Assembly (NCBI RefSeq): GCF_000708595.2
Contig: NZ_JARP01000001.1
Location: forward strand, 248,001 to 312,000
Direction of reading: 5' to 3'
DNA from: Flavobacterium sp. KJJ
GTDB lineage: Bacteria; Bacteroidota; Bacteroidia; Flavobacteriales; Flavobacteriaceae
Length of the DNA: 64,000 bases
Shown here: positions 43,604 to 51,849 of the stretch, piece after piece
How the letters are laid out: each line of letters begins with the position of its first letter
Position numbering within the stretch: the first letter of the stretch is position 1
Made by a program: the position numbers and the translations under genes
Notes under the pieces: generated by a model
Seen by the model: only the letters and a program-made list of their open reading frames with translations
What the model was told of the DNA's origin: nothing
Databases searched by the model: none

Positions 43604-45388
43604 TTATTCGGGAAGAAAAACGGTAAATGTTGACCCTTTTCCGATAGTGCTGTCTGCCACAATATATCCTTTATGATTCTCGACAATTTTTTTACAGATC
43701 GCTAAACCAATTCCGGTTCCAGGATAATCTGTTTTTGAATGCAGCCGCTGAAACAAAACAAAAATGGTTTCTTTAAATTGAGGATCAAATCCCATTCCGT
43801 TATCTGTAAAAATAATTTTATGAAATTTTTTCACAGACTGATCTAATAAATCAGGGTAATCTGCAGAAAGTACTTTTTCACTTTCAATCGTAATTTCTGG
43901 TATAGTATTAGGCTGGCTGTATTTTAAAGAATTTCCAATTAGGTTGATGAAAAGCTGTTCAATTTGATACGGTATCACTGAAAGTTTTGGCAATTTTGAA
44001 ACTTGAATAATCGCTTTTTTTTCTTGGATGATTTCTGTTAATTCAGATTCAGCATTTTCGAACAGTTCATTCAAATTCGATTTTATGAATTCTTTTTTCG
44101 TTGTATTCGTTCTCGAGAATAGCAATAAGTCATCAATTAAAACACGCATTCTCTTTGCCGATACTTCAATTTTAGAAATATAATCGCGCGCACTGTCAGA
44201 CATAACTGCTTTGTCAGCCTCTGGAACTCTCGAAATAAAAGTCTGAATTTTTCTAAGCGGTTCCTGCAAATCATGACTTGCAACATGATTAAAAGATGCG
44301 AGTTCCTTGTTGCTTTTTTCTAATTCTCTATTTCGTTCCTGAAGTTCAATATTTAAAAGATGCTCGTCTGTAATATCAAAATTAATTCCGAGTAAGATTT
44401 TGCTCCCCTGCTGATCTGTCAATAATTTTCCAGTCGATTTAAAATATCTGATTTCAAGATCAGGACGAGAAACTTTATAGTATATAAATGGCAATTGTTT
44501 TTTTTCTATAATTCCTGCCATAGATTTAGCAATAGCATCTTTGTCATCAGGATGTACAAAATCTAGAAAACTTTCTTTTTCTGGAACAAAAGATCCAGGT
44601 TCAACTCCCAGTAAACGAAATTGATTGTCTGAGTAATCGATTTTATCAGAATCTAAATCCCACTGCCAAGTACTGAATTTACCAATAATTTCAGATTCGG
44701 CCATTAAGCCGCTCGAAATTAAAAGTTTTTTATTGTAGACTTTCAATCGTTCAATATCTCTGCTGATTTGTCTGTAAGCTAATAAAATAAAAAGAAGAGC
44801 AGTTAAAAATAAAGAAATAGAAAAAACCGGACTTAATGAGATCTCTTCATCATAAATTTTTAGTCTTTTGTCTAAATATTTCTTTTCGATATCATTCATT
44901 TTGTCTACCTGAAAGCGAATATTTTCCATCAGAATTCTTCCCCCAAACATATGATTGTCGAGTTTTCTTTTATCGTATGTTTTAGGATCGGCATATTTTA
45001 GGCAATTCTCAAAAGAAACGAATCGCTGAATAATCAATTTGAATAATCGTTCCAAATTTTGCTGCTGTACAGGGTTGTCAGCAGTTAATTTTTTTAAGGT
45101 AATAAAAGAGGCGTTTACCTTGTCGCGCGAATAAAGATACGGACTTAAAAATCTGCCATTTCGGGTAATAATGTACCCTCTCTGGCCCGTCTCGGCATCT
45201 TTAATCGCCGACATTAATTTTTCTAATTGAATGTTAATTTCATACGTATGCATTACCAACTTACTAGATTCATTTAAATCTTGATTGTGTTTGTAACCAA
45301 TAGAAGAAAGAAATAACAGGATGAAAACTGCGATTACAAAAATAACTCTCAATGAGTTTGAAGAATTAAAATTTGGTATCCATTTCAT
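43604..45388 (-). CDS. CHASE3/PAS sensor histidine kinase
   Basis: A 594-residue membrane kinase. TM1 is near residues 13-30, then an extracytoplasmic CHASE3 domain (about 40-175; LEKLMSAIKDAETGQRGYI), TM2 near 188-205, a PAS domain with PAC tail (about 230-350), and the HisKA domain with phospho-accepting His372 in ASHDLQEPLRKI. The ATP-binding part has the N-box (LIGNSLKYS), DNGMGFDP and GTGIGLAICKKIVE. Family knowledge: this type, as in cyanobacterial Cph1-Rcp1 pairs, phosphorylates a single-domain response regulator; one lies 14 bp upstream. The signal is unknown. Confidence 0.93.
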   Translation of the reverse strand: MKWIPNFNSSNSLRVIFVIAVFILLFLSSIGYKHNQDLNESSKLVMHTYEINIQLEKLMSAIKDAETGQRGYIITRNGRFLSPYLYSRDKVNASFITLKKLTADNPVQQQNLERLFKLIIQRFVSFENCLKYADPKTYDKRKLDNHMFGGRILMENIRFQVDKMNDIEKKYLDKRLKIYDEEISLSPVFSISLFLTALLFILLAYRQISRDIERLKVYNKKLLISSGLMAESEIIGKFSTWQWDLDSDKIDYSDNQFRLLGVEPGSFVPEKESFLDFVHPDDKDAIAKSMAGIIEKKQLPFIYYKVSRPDLEIRYFKSTGKLLTDQQGSKILLGINFDITDEHLLNIELQERNRELEKSNKELASFNHVASHDLQEPLRKIQTFISRVPEADKAVMSDSARDYISKIEVSAKRMRVLIDDLLLFSRTNTTKKEFIKSNLNELFENAESELTEIIQEKKAIIQVSKLPKLSVIPYQIEQLFINLIGNSLKYSQPNTIPEITIESEKVLSADYPDLLDQSVKKFHKIIFTDNGMGFDPQFKETIFVLFQRLHSKTDYPGTGIGLAICKKIVENHKGYIVADSTIGKGSTFTVFLPE

Positions 45389-45402
45389 GTGGTATGCTAA
45401 TG

Positions 45403-45852
45403 TTATTTTAGTCGCAGCAAGAAATTATCACGATTTAACCCGGAGGTATGATAGTGCCAGTTTACGGTCACGACTTCATTTATTATTTTTTTAAGCGTAT
45501 TAAAGTCGCTCGGCTTTTTGATGTAAATATTCGCGCCTTGGATAAAAGTGTCTTCAATGTCTTCTTCAGAAGATGAAGTAGAGTAGATCGCAATAATAAT
45601 GTCTTTTAATCGATCCGTTTTTTTGATTTCTATCAAACACTCTTTACCTGTTTTTTTCGGCATATTTAAATCCAGAAATAAGATATCAGGCAGTTTGTTG
45701 TCTGTGTTGTGTAGATGATCCATGAGCTGCATCCCATCGTGAACAAAATCTACTTTAGTCTGAATTTTTATTTCTTCAAAAGCGTCCTTAAAAAAAAGAC
45801 GATCATCTTCATCATCATCAGCCAATAAAATGTATAATGCGTTTTTTTGCAT
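45403..45852 (-). CDS. Single-domain response regulator (Rcp1-like)
   Basis: A 149-residue receiver domain without output domain. The acidic pocket is LLADDDEDDRLFF, the phosphoacceptor is Asp61 in FLDLNMPKKTG, the switch Ser/Thr lies in YSTSSSEEDI and the conserved lysine in YIKKPSDF. This is the usual partner of the CHASE3/PAS kinase whose gene follows after 14 bp. It presumably relays phosphate to another protein. The AraC-like protein encoded 21 bp upstream could be in the same transcript. Confidence 0.93.
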   Translation of the reverse strand: MQKNALYILLADDDEDDRLFFKDAFEEIKIQTKVDFVHDGMQLMDHLHNTDNKLPDILFLDLNMPKKTGKECLIEIKKTDRLKDIIIAIYSTSSSEEDIEDTFIQGANIYIKKPSDFNTLKKIINEVVTVNWHYHTSGLNRDNFLLRLK

Positions 45853-45873
45853 TTTAATATGGTATTTGGGTTT

Positions 45874-46425
45874 TTATTTTAAATTTTCTCTTCGTTTCTT
45901 TATTATTCTTTGGAAGGCCGATGGCGTAATTCCGGTTGTATTTTTAAACTGAGTACTCAAATGCGCAACACTGGAGTAATTTAGTAAAAAAGCAATTTCT
46001 GTCAAACTCATTTCATTAATAATAATTAATTGTTTGGCTCTTTCAATTTTCTGTAAAATGATAAAATTTTCAATAGAAGAATAAGTTACTTCCGAAAATA
46101 CGTTCGATAAGTAACCATAACTGTGATTTAATTTTTCAGCCAAAAATACAGAACTTTTATAATTATTGCTGTCTTCCATAAAAACAAGCTCAATTATTGC
46201 GTCTTTAATTTTTTGAACTAAAACACTTTTTTGATTCTCAACGATCTCAAAACCACAAGGACTCAATTTATTTTTTAAAGCTTCGATCGCATCAGCATCA
46301 AGATTATCATTAATCTCGATCTCGCCAAACCCTAGACTTGTAAAATTTATATTATTTTGATCCAGGTTATGTTTTAAAAAAAGCGAGCAAATGGTATTGA
46401 TGTCAAACTTTATAAATAGTTTCAT
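45874..46425 (-). CDS. AraC-family regulator with degenerate HMA-like N-terminal domain
   Basis: A 183-residue protein. The N-terminal 70 residues follow the pattern of the heavy-metal-associated domain found in some Bacteroidota AraC proteins (LGFGEIEINDNL, ALKNKLSPCGFEIVENQKSVLVQKIKDAI), but the CxxC metal site is lost: only one Cys remains in DINTICSLF. The C-terminus is the two-HTH AraC domain (SVFLAEKLNHSYGYLSNVFSEVTYSSIENFIILQKIERAKQLI...FLLNYSSVAHLSTQFKNTTGITPSAF). It lies 21 bp upstream of the response regulator gene, so it may be co-transcribed with the signalling pair. Confidence 0.88.
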   Translation of the reverse strand: MKLFIKFDINTICSLFLKHNLDQNNINFTSLGFGEIEINDNLDADAIEALKNKLSPCGFEIVENQKSVLVQKIKDAIIELVFMEDSNNYKSSVFLAEKLNHSYGYLSNVFSEVTYSSIENFIILQKIERAKQLIIINEMSLTEIAFLLNYSSVAHLSTQFKNTTGITPSAFQRIIKKRRENLK

Positions 46426-46529
46426 TTTGTAGAAAATTTTGTTAAAGATAATTAATTTATTTTTGGTTCAAGCCTTTAATGCTTGTTATAGATTTAGAAA
46501 CATTAAAAAAGTAAATAAATTTTTCAAAA

Positions 46530-46563
46530 AAATACCGCCTAATATTTTTACTAGACGGTATTT
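46530..46563 (-). terminator. Terminator of the csbD-like gene
   Basis: Stem AAATACCGcCTA / TAGaCGGTATTT with one mismatched pair, followed on the minus strand by T residues, 20 bp past the CsbD stop codon. Confidence 0.7.
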
Positions 46564-46582
46564 GTGTTTGATTTAGAGAGTT

Positions 46583-46768
46583 TTACAAATCTGCAATGAT
46601 TTTTCTAACTTCATCTTTTGTCTTACCTAATTTTTGTTGGATTTTTCCGTACATTTCGTCATCCTTTCCTTCTTCATACAGTAAATCATCATCTGTCAGG
46701 TCAGCATATTTTTGTTTAAGTTTCCCTTTTAACTCGTTCCAATTTCCTTTTATTTCTGTAGTATTCAT
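46583..46768 (-). CDS. CsbD-family stress protein
   Basis: A 61-residue hydrophilic protein of the CsbD family ([22 protein letters not shown], then [26 protein letters not shown]). CsbD-like proteins are induced by general stress in many bacteria but have no known biochemical function. It has its own terminator. Together with the Dps-, YtxH-, holin-like and Lmo0937-like genes it makes this region a stress island. Confidence 0.93.
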   Translation of the reverse strand: MNTTEIKGNWNELKGKLKQKYADLTDDDLLYEEGKDDEMYGKIQQKLGKTKDEVRKIIADL

Positions 46769-46876
46769 GATCGTAAATTTTATGTATTAATAGTATCGTA
46801 AAATTGCAAATTCTCAATTGCTAAAGTGTTACATCAATTTAGCCGAGCGCTGCATAATTCACATTCGAATTTTTTT

Positions 46877-47350
46877 TTAAACTTGATAACGACGTAAAAT
46901 CCAAGCCATTTTTTCGTGTTCCTGCAATAATCCCGTTACAAAATCAGCTGAACCAAAATCATTATTATCTTCTTCAAAAACAGGGATATAATCTCTGAAT
47001 TCTGTAACCATTTGTTCATGATTGTCTAAAAGTTCTTCCAGCATATGTTTTTGTGATGCATATTCTTTTGGAGATTCTTTTAAAGTCGAATTTTCAATAA
47101 ACTCTTTCATCGTACCAATAGTTTTTTCTCCCAATTGGCTAATGCGTTCTGCAACCTCATCAATATTAGCTTCTAAAACTCGATATTGATCTTCAAATAA
47201 TTTATGAAGCTCCATAAAACTGTTTCCAGAAATATTCCAGTGAAATTTTCTTGTCTTAACGTATAACGTCATTTCGTTAGATAAAATCGTGGCTAATATG
47301 TGTGTACTTTTCTTAAGGTTTTTCGGCGTTATTCCAATATTTGGGCTCAT
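46877..47350 (-). CDS. dps: Dps-family DNA-binding ferritin
   Basis: A 157-residue Dps protein. The ATG at 47348-47350 (MSPNIGITPKN) is preferred because a -7 box lies just upstream and the remaining 39 codons of the longer frame are not Dps-like. The ferroxidase site is visible in TRKFHWNISGNSFMELHKLFEDQYRVLEANIDEVAERI, with His, His, Asp and Glu at usual positions. The dodecamer stores iron, detoxifies peroxide and protects DNA. It is at the far end of the stress island; the divergent gene is pyrF. Confidence 0.93.
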   Translation of the reverse strand: MSPNIGITPKNLKKSTHILATILSNEMTLYVKTRKFHWNISGNSFMELHKLFEDQYRVLEANIDEVAERISQLGEKTIGTMKEFIENSTLKESPKEYASQKHMLEELLDNHEQMVTEFRDYIPVFEEDNNDFGSADFVTGLLQEHEKMAWILRRYQV

Positions 47351-47375
47351 AATTGTCTGATTTAAGGTTCGGTAA

Positions 47376-47383
47376 CAAAAATA
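47376..47383 (-). promoter_or_regulatory. -7 box of dps
   Basis: On the minus strand TATTTTTG fits TAnnTTTG, about 25 bp before the dps ATG. No clear -33 box is seen. Confidence 0.45.
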
Positions 47384-47452
47384 GATTAGTCGGTCTCTTT
47401 TTTTCTTACATAATTTTGGCAAGATGTTATATGAATTCAATGTTAATTTGGG

Positions 47453-47529
47453 AAAGTGAGAAGTCAAAAGTGAAAAGTGAAAAGTGAAAAGTGAAAAGTC
47501 AAAAGTGAAAAGTCACAAGTCACAAGTAA
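47453..47529. repeat. Tandem heptanucleotide array A, 11 units
   Basis: Eleven contiguous 7-bp units with consensus AAAGTGA (variants GAAGTCA, AAAGTCA, CAAGTCA, CAAGTAA), exactly 77 bp. It lies in the divergent gap between dps and pyrF and is separated by 16 bp from the second array. Confidence 0.9.
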
Positions 47530-47545
47530 AGTGAAAATGTGTGTG

Positions 47546-47664
47546 AACCTTAAACCTGAAACTTGAAACCTGAAACTTGAAACCTGAAACTTGAAACTTG
47601 AAACTTAAAACCTGAAACTTAAAACTTGAAACTTGAAACTTGAAAACTCCAACCTGCAACCTCA
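47546..47664. repeat. Tandem heptanucleotide array B, 17 units
   Basis: Seventeen contiguous 7-bp units of the type AACYTGA (AACCTGA, AACTTGA, AACTTAA; the last three degenerate), exactly 119 bp. It ends only 12 bp before the -7 box of pyrF. The unit differs from that of array A. Confidence 0.9.
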
Positions 47665-47675
47665 AAAATTATTTG

Positions 47676-47684
47676 TAATTTTGC
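47676..47684 (+). promoter_or_regulatory. -7 box of pyrF
   Basis: TAATTTTGC, the same nonamer as before prfA, 19 bp ahead of the pyrF ATG. The region where a -33 box would be falls at the end of heptamer array B. Confidence 0.5.
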
Positions 47685-47702
47685 CGCACTAGCAAATACA
47701 AT

Positions 47703-48530
47703 ATGACAACACAACAACTACACGAACAAATTCTTTTAAAAAAATCATTTTTATGCGTAGGATTGGATCCCGATTTGACGAAAATTCCACCTCATTTATT
47801 AGAAACTGAAGATCCTATTTTCGAATTCAATAAAGCCATAATCGATGCAACACATGATTTGGCTGTCGGATACAAGCCAAATACAGCTTTCTTTGAAGCA
47901 TACGGTTTAAAAGGTTGGATGTCACTTCAAAAAACAATCAATTACATTAACGAAAAGTTTCCAGAAATTTTTACGATTGCTGATGCTAAACGTGGCGATA
48001 TCGGAAATACGTCAAGTATGTATGCAAAAGCTTTTTTTGAAGATTTAAATTTTGATAGTGTAACAGTTGCCCCTTATATGGGCAAAGATTCTGTTGAGCC
48101 ATTTTTGGCTTTTGAAAATAAACACACAATTATGCTGGCTTTAACGTCTAATGAAGGCGCTTTTGATTTTCAGACTTTAACCACAAACGGAACGGAATTA
48201 TACAAACAAGTTTTAGAAACGTCTAAAACTTGGAAAAACAGCCAAAACTTAATGTACGTTGTGGGCGCTACAAAAGCCGAATATTTTGCCGATATCAGAA
48301 AAATTATTCCAGATAGTTTTTTATTAGTTCCCGGAATCGGCGCTCAAGGCGGAAGTCTTTCAGAAGTATGCAAATATGGCATGAACGATAAAGTTGGTTT
48401 ATTGGTAAACTCTGCAAGAGCAATTATATACGCTTCTAAAGGAACTGATTTTGCAGAAAAGGCAAGAGAAGAAGCTTTCATAGTGCAGCAGGAAATGGAA
48501 GAAATTTTAGGTTTCAAGTTTAAAGTTTAA
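47703..48530 (+). CDS. pyrF: Orotidine 5'-phosphate decarboxylase
   Basis: Last step of UMP synthesis: OMP to UMP plus CO2. The protein has 275 residues, the length of the longer type 2 PyrF found in Bacteroidota and mycobacteria. Motifs seen are LCVGLDPDL at the start, [12 protein letters not shown], the catalytic Asp/Lys network [10 protein letters not shown] at 94-103, and [11 protein letters not shown] for phosphate binding. In several Bacteroidota pyrF lies beside prfA; here they are about 9 kb apart. The region after the gene contains a large inverted repeat. Confidence 0.97.
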   Translation: MTTQQLHEQILLKKSFLCVGLDPDLTKIPPHLLETEDPIFEFNKAIIDATHDLAVGYKPNTAFFEAYGLKGWMSLQKTINYINEKFPEIFTIADAKRGDIGNTSSMYAKAFFEDLNFDSVTVAPYMGKDSVEPFLAFENKHTIMLALTSNEGAFDFQTLTTNGTELYKQVLETSKTWKNSQNLMYVVGATKAEYFADIRKIIPDSFLLVPGIGAQGGSLSEVCKYGMNDKVGLLVNSARAIIYASKGTDFAEKAREEAFIVQQEMEEILGFKFKV

Positions 48531-48562
48531 AGTTTCTGGTTTACTTTGAACTTAAAAATTTT

Positions 48563-48615
48563 ACCGCAAAGTTCGCAAAGCAAAATCCAACTCAAACCTT
48601 TGCGAACTTTGCGGT
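48563..48615. repeat. Long perfect inverted repeat after pyrF
   Basis: Perfect 18-bp arms ACCGCAAAGTTCGCAAAG and CTTTGCGAACTTTGCGGT around a 17-nt loop. There is no T run, so it is not a classical terminator. It lies between pyrF and the BtuF-like gene and shares GCAAAG words with repeats at 27755 and 53123. Confidence 0.85.
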
Positions 48616-48657
48616 TAAAACCACACTCAGAAACCTGAAACCTGAAACAAACAAAAC

Positions 48658-49458
48658 ATGAAACAACTAAAAGACCAGCTTGGCACTTTGCATACATTTG
48701 AAACTGCTCCAAAACGAATTATTTCGCTGGTTCCTTCTCAAACCGAATTACTATATGATTTAGGTTTAGAAGATAATATAATCGGAATCACAAAGTTTTG
48801 CGTGCATCCGTATCATTTAAAATCTACCAAGAAAATTGTTGGAGGAACTAAGAAAATTCACTTCGAAAAAATAAAATTATTACAGCCTGATATTATCATT
48901 TGCAATAAAGAAGAAAACACAGAAGAAATCGTAAAACAATTAAAGGAAATCTGTCCGGTTTGGGTAACCAATATTGTTTCTGTGGAAGATAATTTTCAGA
49001 TGATTTCAGATTTCGGACAATTGTTTAATTGCCGTACCGAATCTCAAAAATGGAATGACAAATTGGTTTTCGCCTTGAGCGATTTCAAAAAATATGTTCA
49101 AGATATTCCAGTAAAAAAGGCGGCCTATTTTATTTGGAAAAATCCTTATATGGTTGCTGGAAATGATACCTATATTAATGAATTATTAAAGTTAAATCAT
49201 TTTCAAAATATCTATTCAGAAAAAGGCCGTTATCCTGAAATTGAACTTAAAAAAATGCGTTTAGAAGGCGATCCAGATTTGGTTTTTCTTTCTTCAGAAC
49301 CTTATCCTTTTAAGGAAGAAGACGCTTTCGAAATTGGCCGTTTTACACATCACGCCAAAACAATTTTCGTCGACGGCGAAATGTTTTCCTGGCATGGAAG
49401 CCGATTATTAAAGGCTTTTGCTTATTTTAAAATACTTCATGAAAGACTGAAAAATTAA
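48658..49458 (+). CDS. BtuF/helical-backbone metal-receptor-like protein without signal peptide
   Basis: A 266-residue member of the periplasmic binding-protein family with helical backbone (BtuF/FepB type): RIISLVPSQTELLYDLGLEDNIIGITKFCVHP, then KIKLLQPDIIICNKEENTEEIVKQL, and WKNPYMVAGNDTYINELL. It begins MKQLKDQLGTLHTFETAPKR and has no signal peptide or lipobox, so it should stay in the cytosol unless the start is wrong; no upstream in-frame extension encoding a signal was seen. No permease gene is nearby. It could bind a corrinoid or haem-like ligand inside the cell; this is unproven. Confidence 0.82.
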   Translation: MKQLKDQLGTLHTFETAPKRIISLVPSQTELLYDLGLEDNIIGITKFCVHPYHLKSTKKIVGGTKKIHFEKIKLLQPDIIICNKEENTEEIVKQLKEICPVWVTNIVSVEDNFQMISDFGQLFNCRTESQKWNDKLVFALSDFKKYVQDIPVKKAAYFIWKNPYMVAGNDTYINELLKLNHFQNIYSEKGRYPEIELKKMRLEGDPDLVFLSSEPYPFKEEDAFEIGRFTHHAKTIFVDGEMFSWHGSRLLKAFAYFKILHERLKN

Positions 49459-49529
49459 ATCTTTGTATATAAAACTTTGTGCATTTTGCGTAACTCTTTA
49501 CTAATCTTGCTGTTATTCAAGTTAAAAGG

Positions 49530-50450
49530 CTAATTAAATGAACTTCTAAATTCTAAAGGTGAAACATTGGTTTTATTTTTAAATAATTTATTAAAAGACT
49601 GCGGATATTCAAAACCCAATTGAAAAGCAGTTTCGCTGACACTTAATGAGGTGGTGGTAAGCAATTCTTTTGCTTTTTCTATAATTTTGTTGTGAATATG
49701 ATGCTGTGTGCTTTGGCCTGTAAGTGACCGAAGCAGATCGCTTAAATAATTAGGCGAAACATTCAGTTCATCTGAAATATAAGCCACAGTAGGCAAACCT
49801 AATTTTTGAACTTTATCGCCTTCAAAATAATCAGATAAAAGATTTTCTAGTTTAACCAAAAGTGTGTTATTAGCGCTTTTTCGGGTAATAAATTGACGGT
49901 TGTAAAAACGGTTGCAATAATTAAGAAGCAGCTCAATATGAGAAACCATTACATCCTGGCTAAAGGCGTCAATTGAAGAAGAATATTCTTGCTCTATATT
50001 TTTCATGATTCCGGTAATCATGGTTTGTTCTTTTTCAGAAAGATGCAAAGCCTCACTAACTGCATACGAGAAATAGCTATATTCTTTAATGTTTTTTGCT
50101 AAAGCATAATTCTGAATAAAGTCAGGATGAATTACAAGCATGGCGCCATAGACTGCATTATCGACACTTACTTCTGTTGAGATTACTTGGCCCGGCGACA
50201 TAAAGGTCATAACGCCTTCATCAAAATCATAAAAATTCTGTCCGTATTTCATTTTTCCGGTAAACCCTTTTTTGATGCAGACCGTGTAAAAAGAATAAAC
50301 AACACTTTTAAGATTGTCGTCAAAATGACACGTTATCTTGCTCAGATCTACAAAACTTACTAACGGATGTTCTGGTTTTGGAATTTTAAGCATCGAATGT
50401 AATTCTGAAATAGATTGTATGTGATACGGAATATGAACTTCTTTTTTCAT
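49530..50450 (-). CDS. AraC-family transcriptional regulator
   Basis: A 306-residue regulator with an N-terminal cupin-like sensor domain (about 1-170; DFDEGVMTFMSPGQVIS) and the C-terminal AraC HTH pair (VAYISDELNVSPNYLSDLLRSLTGQSTQHHIHNKIIEKAKELLTTTSLSVSETAFQLGFEYPQSFNKLFKNKTNVSPLEFR). It is 66 bp downstream of the aldo/keto reductase gene on the same strand, so the two are probably one operon and the regulator may control it. Inducer unknown. Confidence 0.92.
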   Translation of the reverse strand: MKKEVHIPYHIQSISELHSMLKIPKPEHPLVSFVDLSKITCHFDDNLKSVVYSFYTVCIKKGFTGKMKYGQNFYDFDEGVMTFMSPGQVISTEVSVDNAVYGAMLVIHPDFIQNYALAKNIKEYSYFSYAVSEALHLSEKEQTMITGIMKNIEQEYSSSIDAFSQDVMVSHIELLLNYCNRFYNRQFITRKSANNTLLVKLENLLSDYFEGDKVQKLGLPTVAYISDELNVSPNYLSDLLRSLTGQSTQHHIHNKIIEKAKELLTTTSLSVSETAFQLGFEYPQSFNKLFKNKTNVSPLEFRSSFN

Positions 50451-50516
50451 TTTAAGAATATTTAAAAAATATATAAAGAGGAAAAGCTACCGTAAAGATA
50501 ACTTTTCCTTAGTATT

Positions 50517-51527
50517 TTATTGATCAATTCCGGCCATATTAGCTTCGTCATATCTGGCTCCGGTTTGAGTGCCAAGCGGAATGATTTTTTCCAGTCGATT
50601 CATTTCATCTGAAGTTAAAACCATTTGCGCCGCAGCAATGTTTTGTTCTACATATTTTACACGTTTCGTTCCCGGTATTGGCACAATGTTTTTTGAAGCG
50701 ATCCATGCTAATGCTAACTGCGAAGCAGTAATTTGTTTTTCATCTGCTAATTTTTTGATTTCGTTTACCAGTTCAATATTTTTTTGAAACTGTTCTCCCT
50801 GAAAACGCGGAATTGCTTTTCTAAAATCATTATCTGGAAAGTCATCTGGAGTTTGAATATCGCCAGAGATAAAGCCTCTGCCAAGTGGGGAGTAAGCGAC
50901 AAAACCAATTCCTAGTTCATTTAATGTATTTAAAATACCTGATTGTTCAACAGTTCTTTCAAATAAAGAATATTCTGTTTGTACAGCAGTTAAAGGATGA
51001 ATTTTATGTGCTCTTCCAATCGTTTCTGATGAAACTTCTGAAAGTCCAATGTAACCCACTTTTCCTTCCTTGACTAAATCAGCCATAGCTTGTACCGTTT
51101 CTTCAATTGGAGTATTTGGATCTAAGCGGTGTAAATAATACAAGTCTATATAATCTGTTCCTAAATTCTTAAGAGAACGTTCTACCGCTTTTTTTACATA
51201 TTCTTTTTTGCCATTAAATTGCCATGTAAGCTGTTCGCTATCATCAATTTCGTAACCAAACTTTGTCGCTAATGTATAAGCGTTGCGATTACTTTTTATG
51301 GCTTTGGCGATTAATCTTTCATTATGTAATGGACCGTATAAATCGGCTGTGTCCAGAAAATTTCCTCCTAATTCAAGTGAGCGATGTATAGTTGCAATTG
51401 CTTCTTTTTCATCGGCTTTGCCATAAATATCCATTCCGGCAATCTGAGTCATTCCCATACAGCCTAAACCAATATTTGGAATAATAAGTCCTTGGCTTCC
51501 TAATTTTATTTTTTTTAAACTATTCAT
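50517..51527 (-). CDS. Aldo/keto reductase
   Basis: A 336-residue NADPH-dependent reductase of the AKR superfamily, cytosolic TIM barrel. The start is the ATG at 51525-51527 (MNSLKKIKLGSQGLIIPNIGLG); the longer frame adds 17 residues. The catalytic tetrad is visible: Asp and Tyr in FLDTADLYGP, Lys in LATKFGYE and His in YYLHRLDPNTP. The cofactor end has AWIASKNIVPIPGTKRVKYVEQN. It resembles the YhdN/AKR13-type enzymes that reduce various aldehydes. It is paired with an AraC gene. Confidence 0.94.
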   Translation of the reverse strand: MNSLKKIKLGSQGLIIPNIGLGCMGMTQIAGMDIYGKADEKEAIATIHRSLELGGNFLDTADLYGPLHNERLIAKAIKSNRNAYTLATKFGYEIDDSEQLTWQFNGKKEYVKKAVERSLKNLGTDYIDLYYLHRLDPNTPIEETVQAMADLVKEGKVGYIGLSEVSSETIGRAHKIHPLTAVQTEYSLFERTVEQSGILNTLNELGIGFVAYSPLGRGFISGDIQTPDDFPDNDFRKAIPRFQGEQFQKNIELVNEIKKLADEKQITASQLALAWIASKNIVPIPGTKRVKYVEQNIAAAQMVLTSDEMNRLEKIIPLGTQTGARYDEANMAGIDQ

Positions 51528-51789
51528 AATGTCTTTTTTAAATTTTAGATAAAAATTGAGTAAGACAAAGATCTGCAAGTATTGCTCTTATAAAGTAGCT
51601 ATATCTCTTGTAATTGTATCCAGAATGAGTTTTACGGTTTTTTGTTTCATACTACAGGTTTTCTATCACAGAGATACTAAAGAAAATTAATAAAAACTTT
51701 GCGAAACTCTTTGAAAATCTTCGTGTAGCTCAATTGTAAAATATATGTATAAAGAAAAAAAACTGAAACCAAATTAGTACAAAAAAAGA

Positions 51790-51849
51790 ATGCCAGCATC
51801 TCGAAGACGCCGGCATCATTTAACTAACCAAAACCAAAATAATAAATAA
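51790..51849 (+). CDS. Possible 19-codon Arg-rich mini-ORF in a hairpin (leader peptide or small RNA)
   Basis: The frame ATG...TAA encodes MPASRRRRHHLTNQNQNNK, with four different Arg codons in a row (CGA AGA CGC CGG). Codons 2-9 form the hairpin TGCCAGCATCT / AGACGCCGGCA, which pairs better as G-U on the minus strand, where a T-rich run follows. After it comes the A-rich CTAACCAAAACCAAAATAATAAATAA, similar to leaders before other starts in this window. Translation is unproven; a minus-strand terminator or a small RNA is the alternative. Confidence 0.3.
   Translation: MPASRRRRHHLTNQNQNNK

Noticed and set aside
47453-47664. CRISPR-like look of the repeated region before pyrF
   Set aside because: Units are only 7 bp and contiguous, with no spacers of 30 bp or more and no cas genes; it is a tandem repeat.
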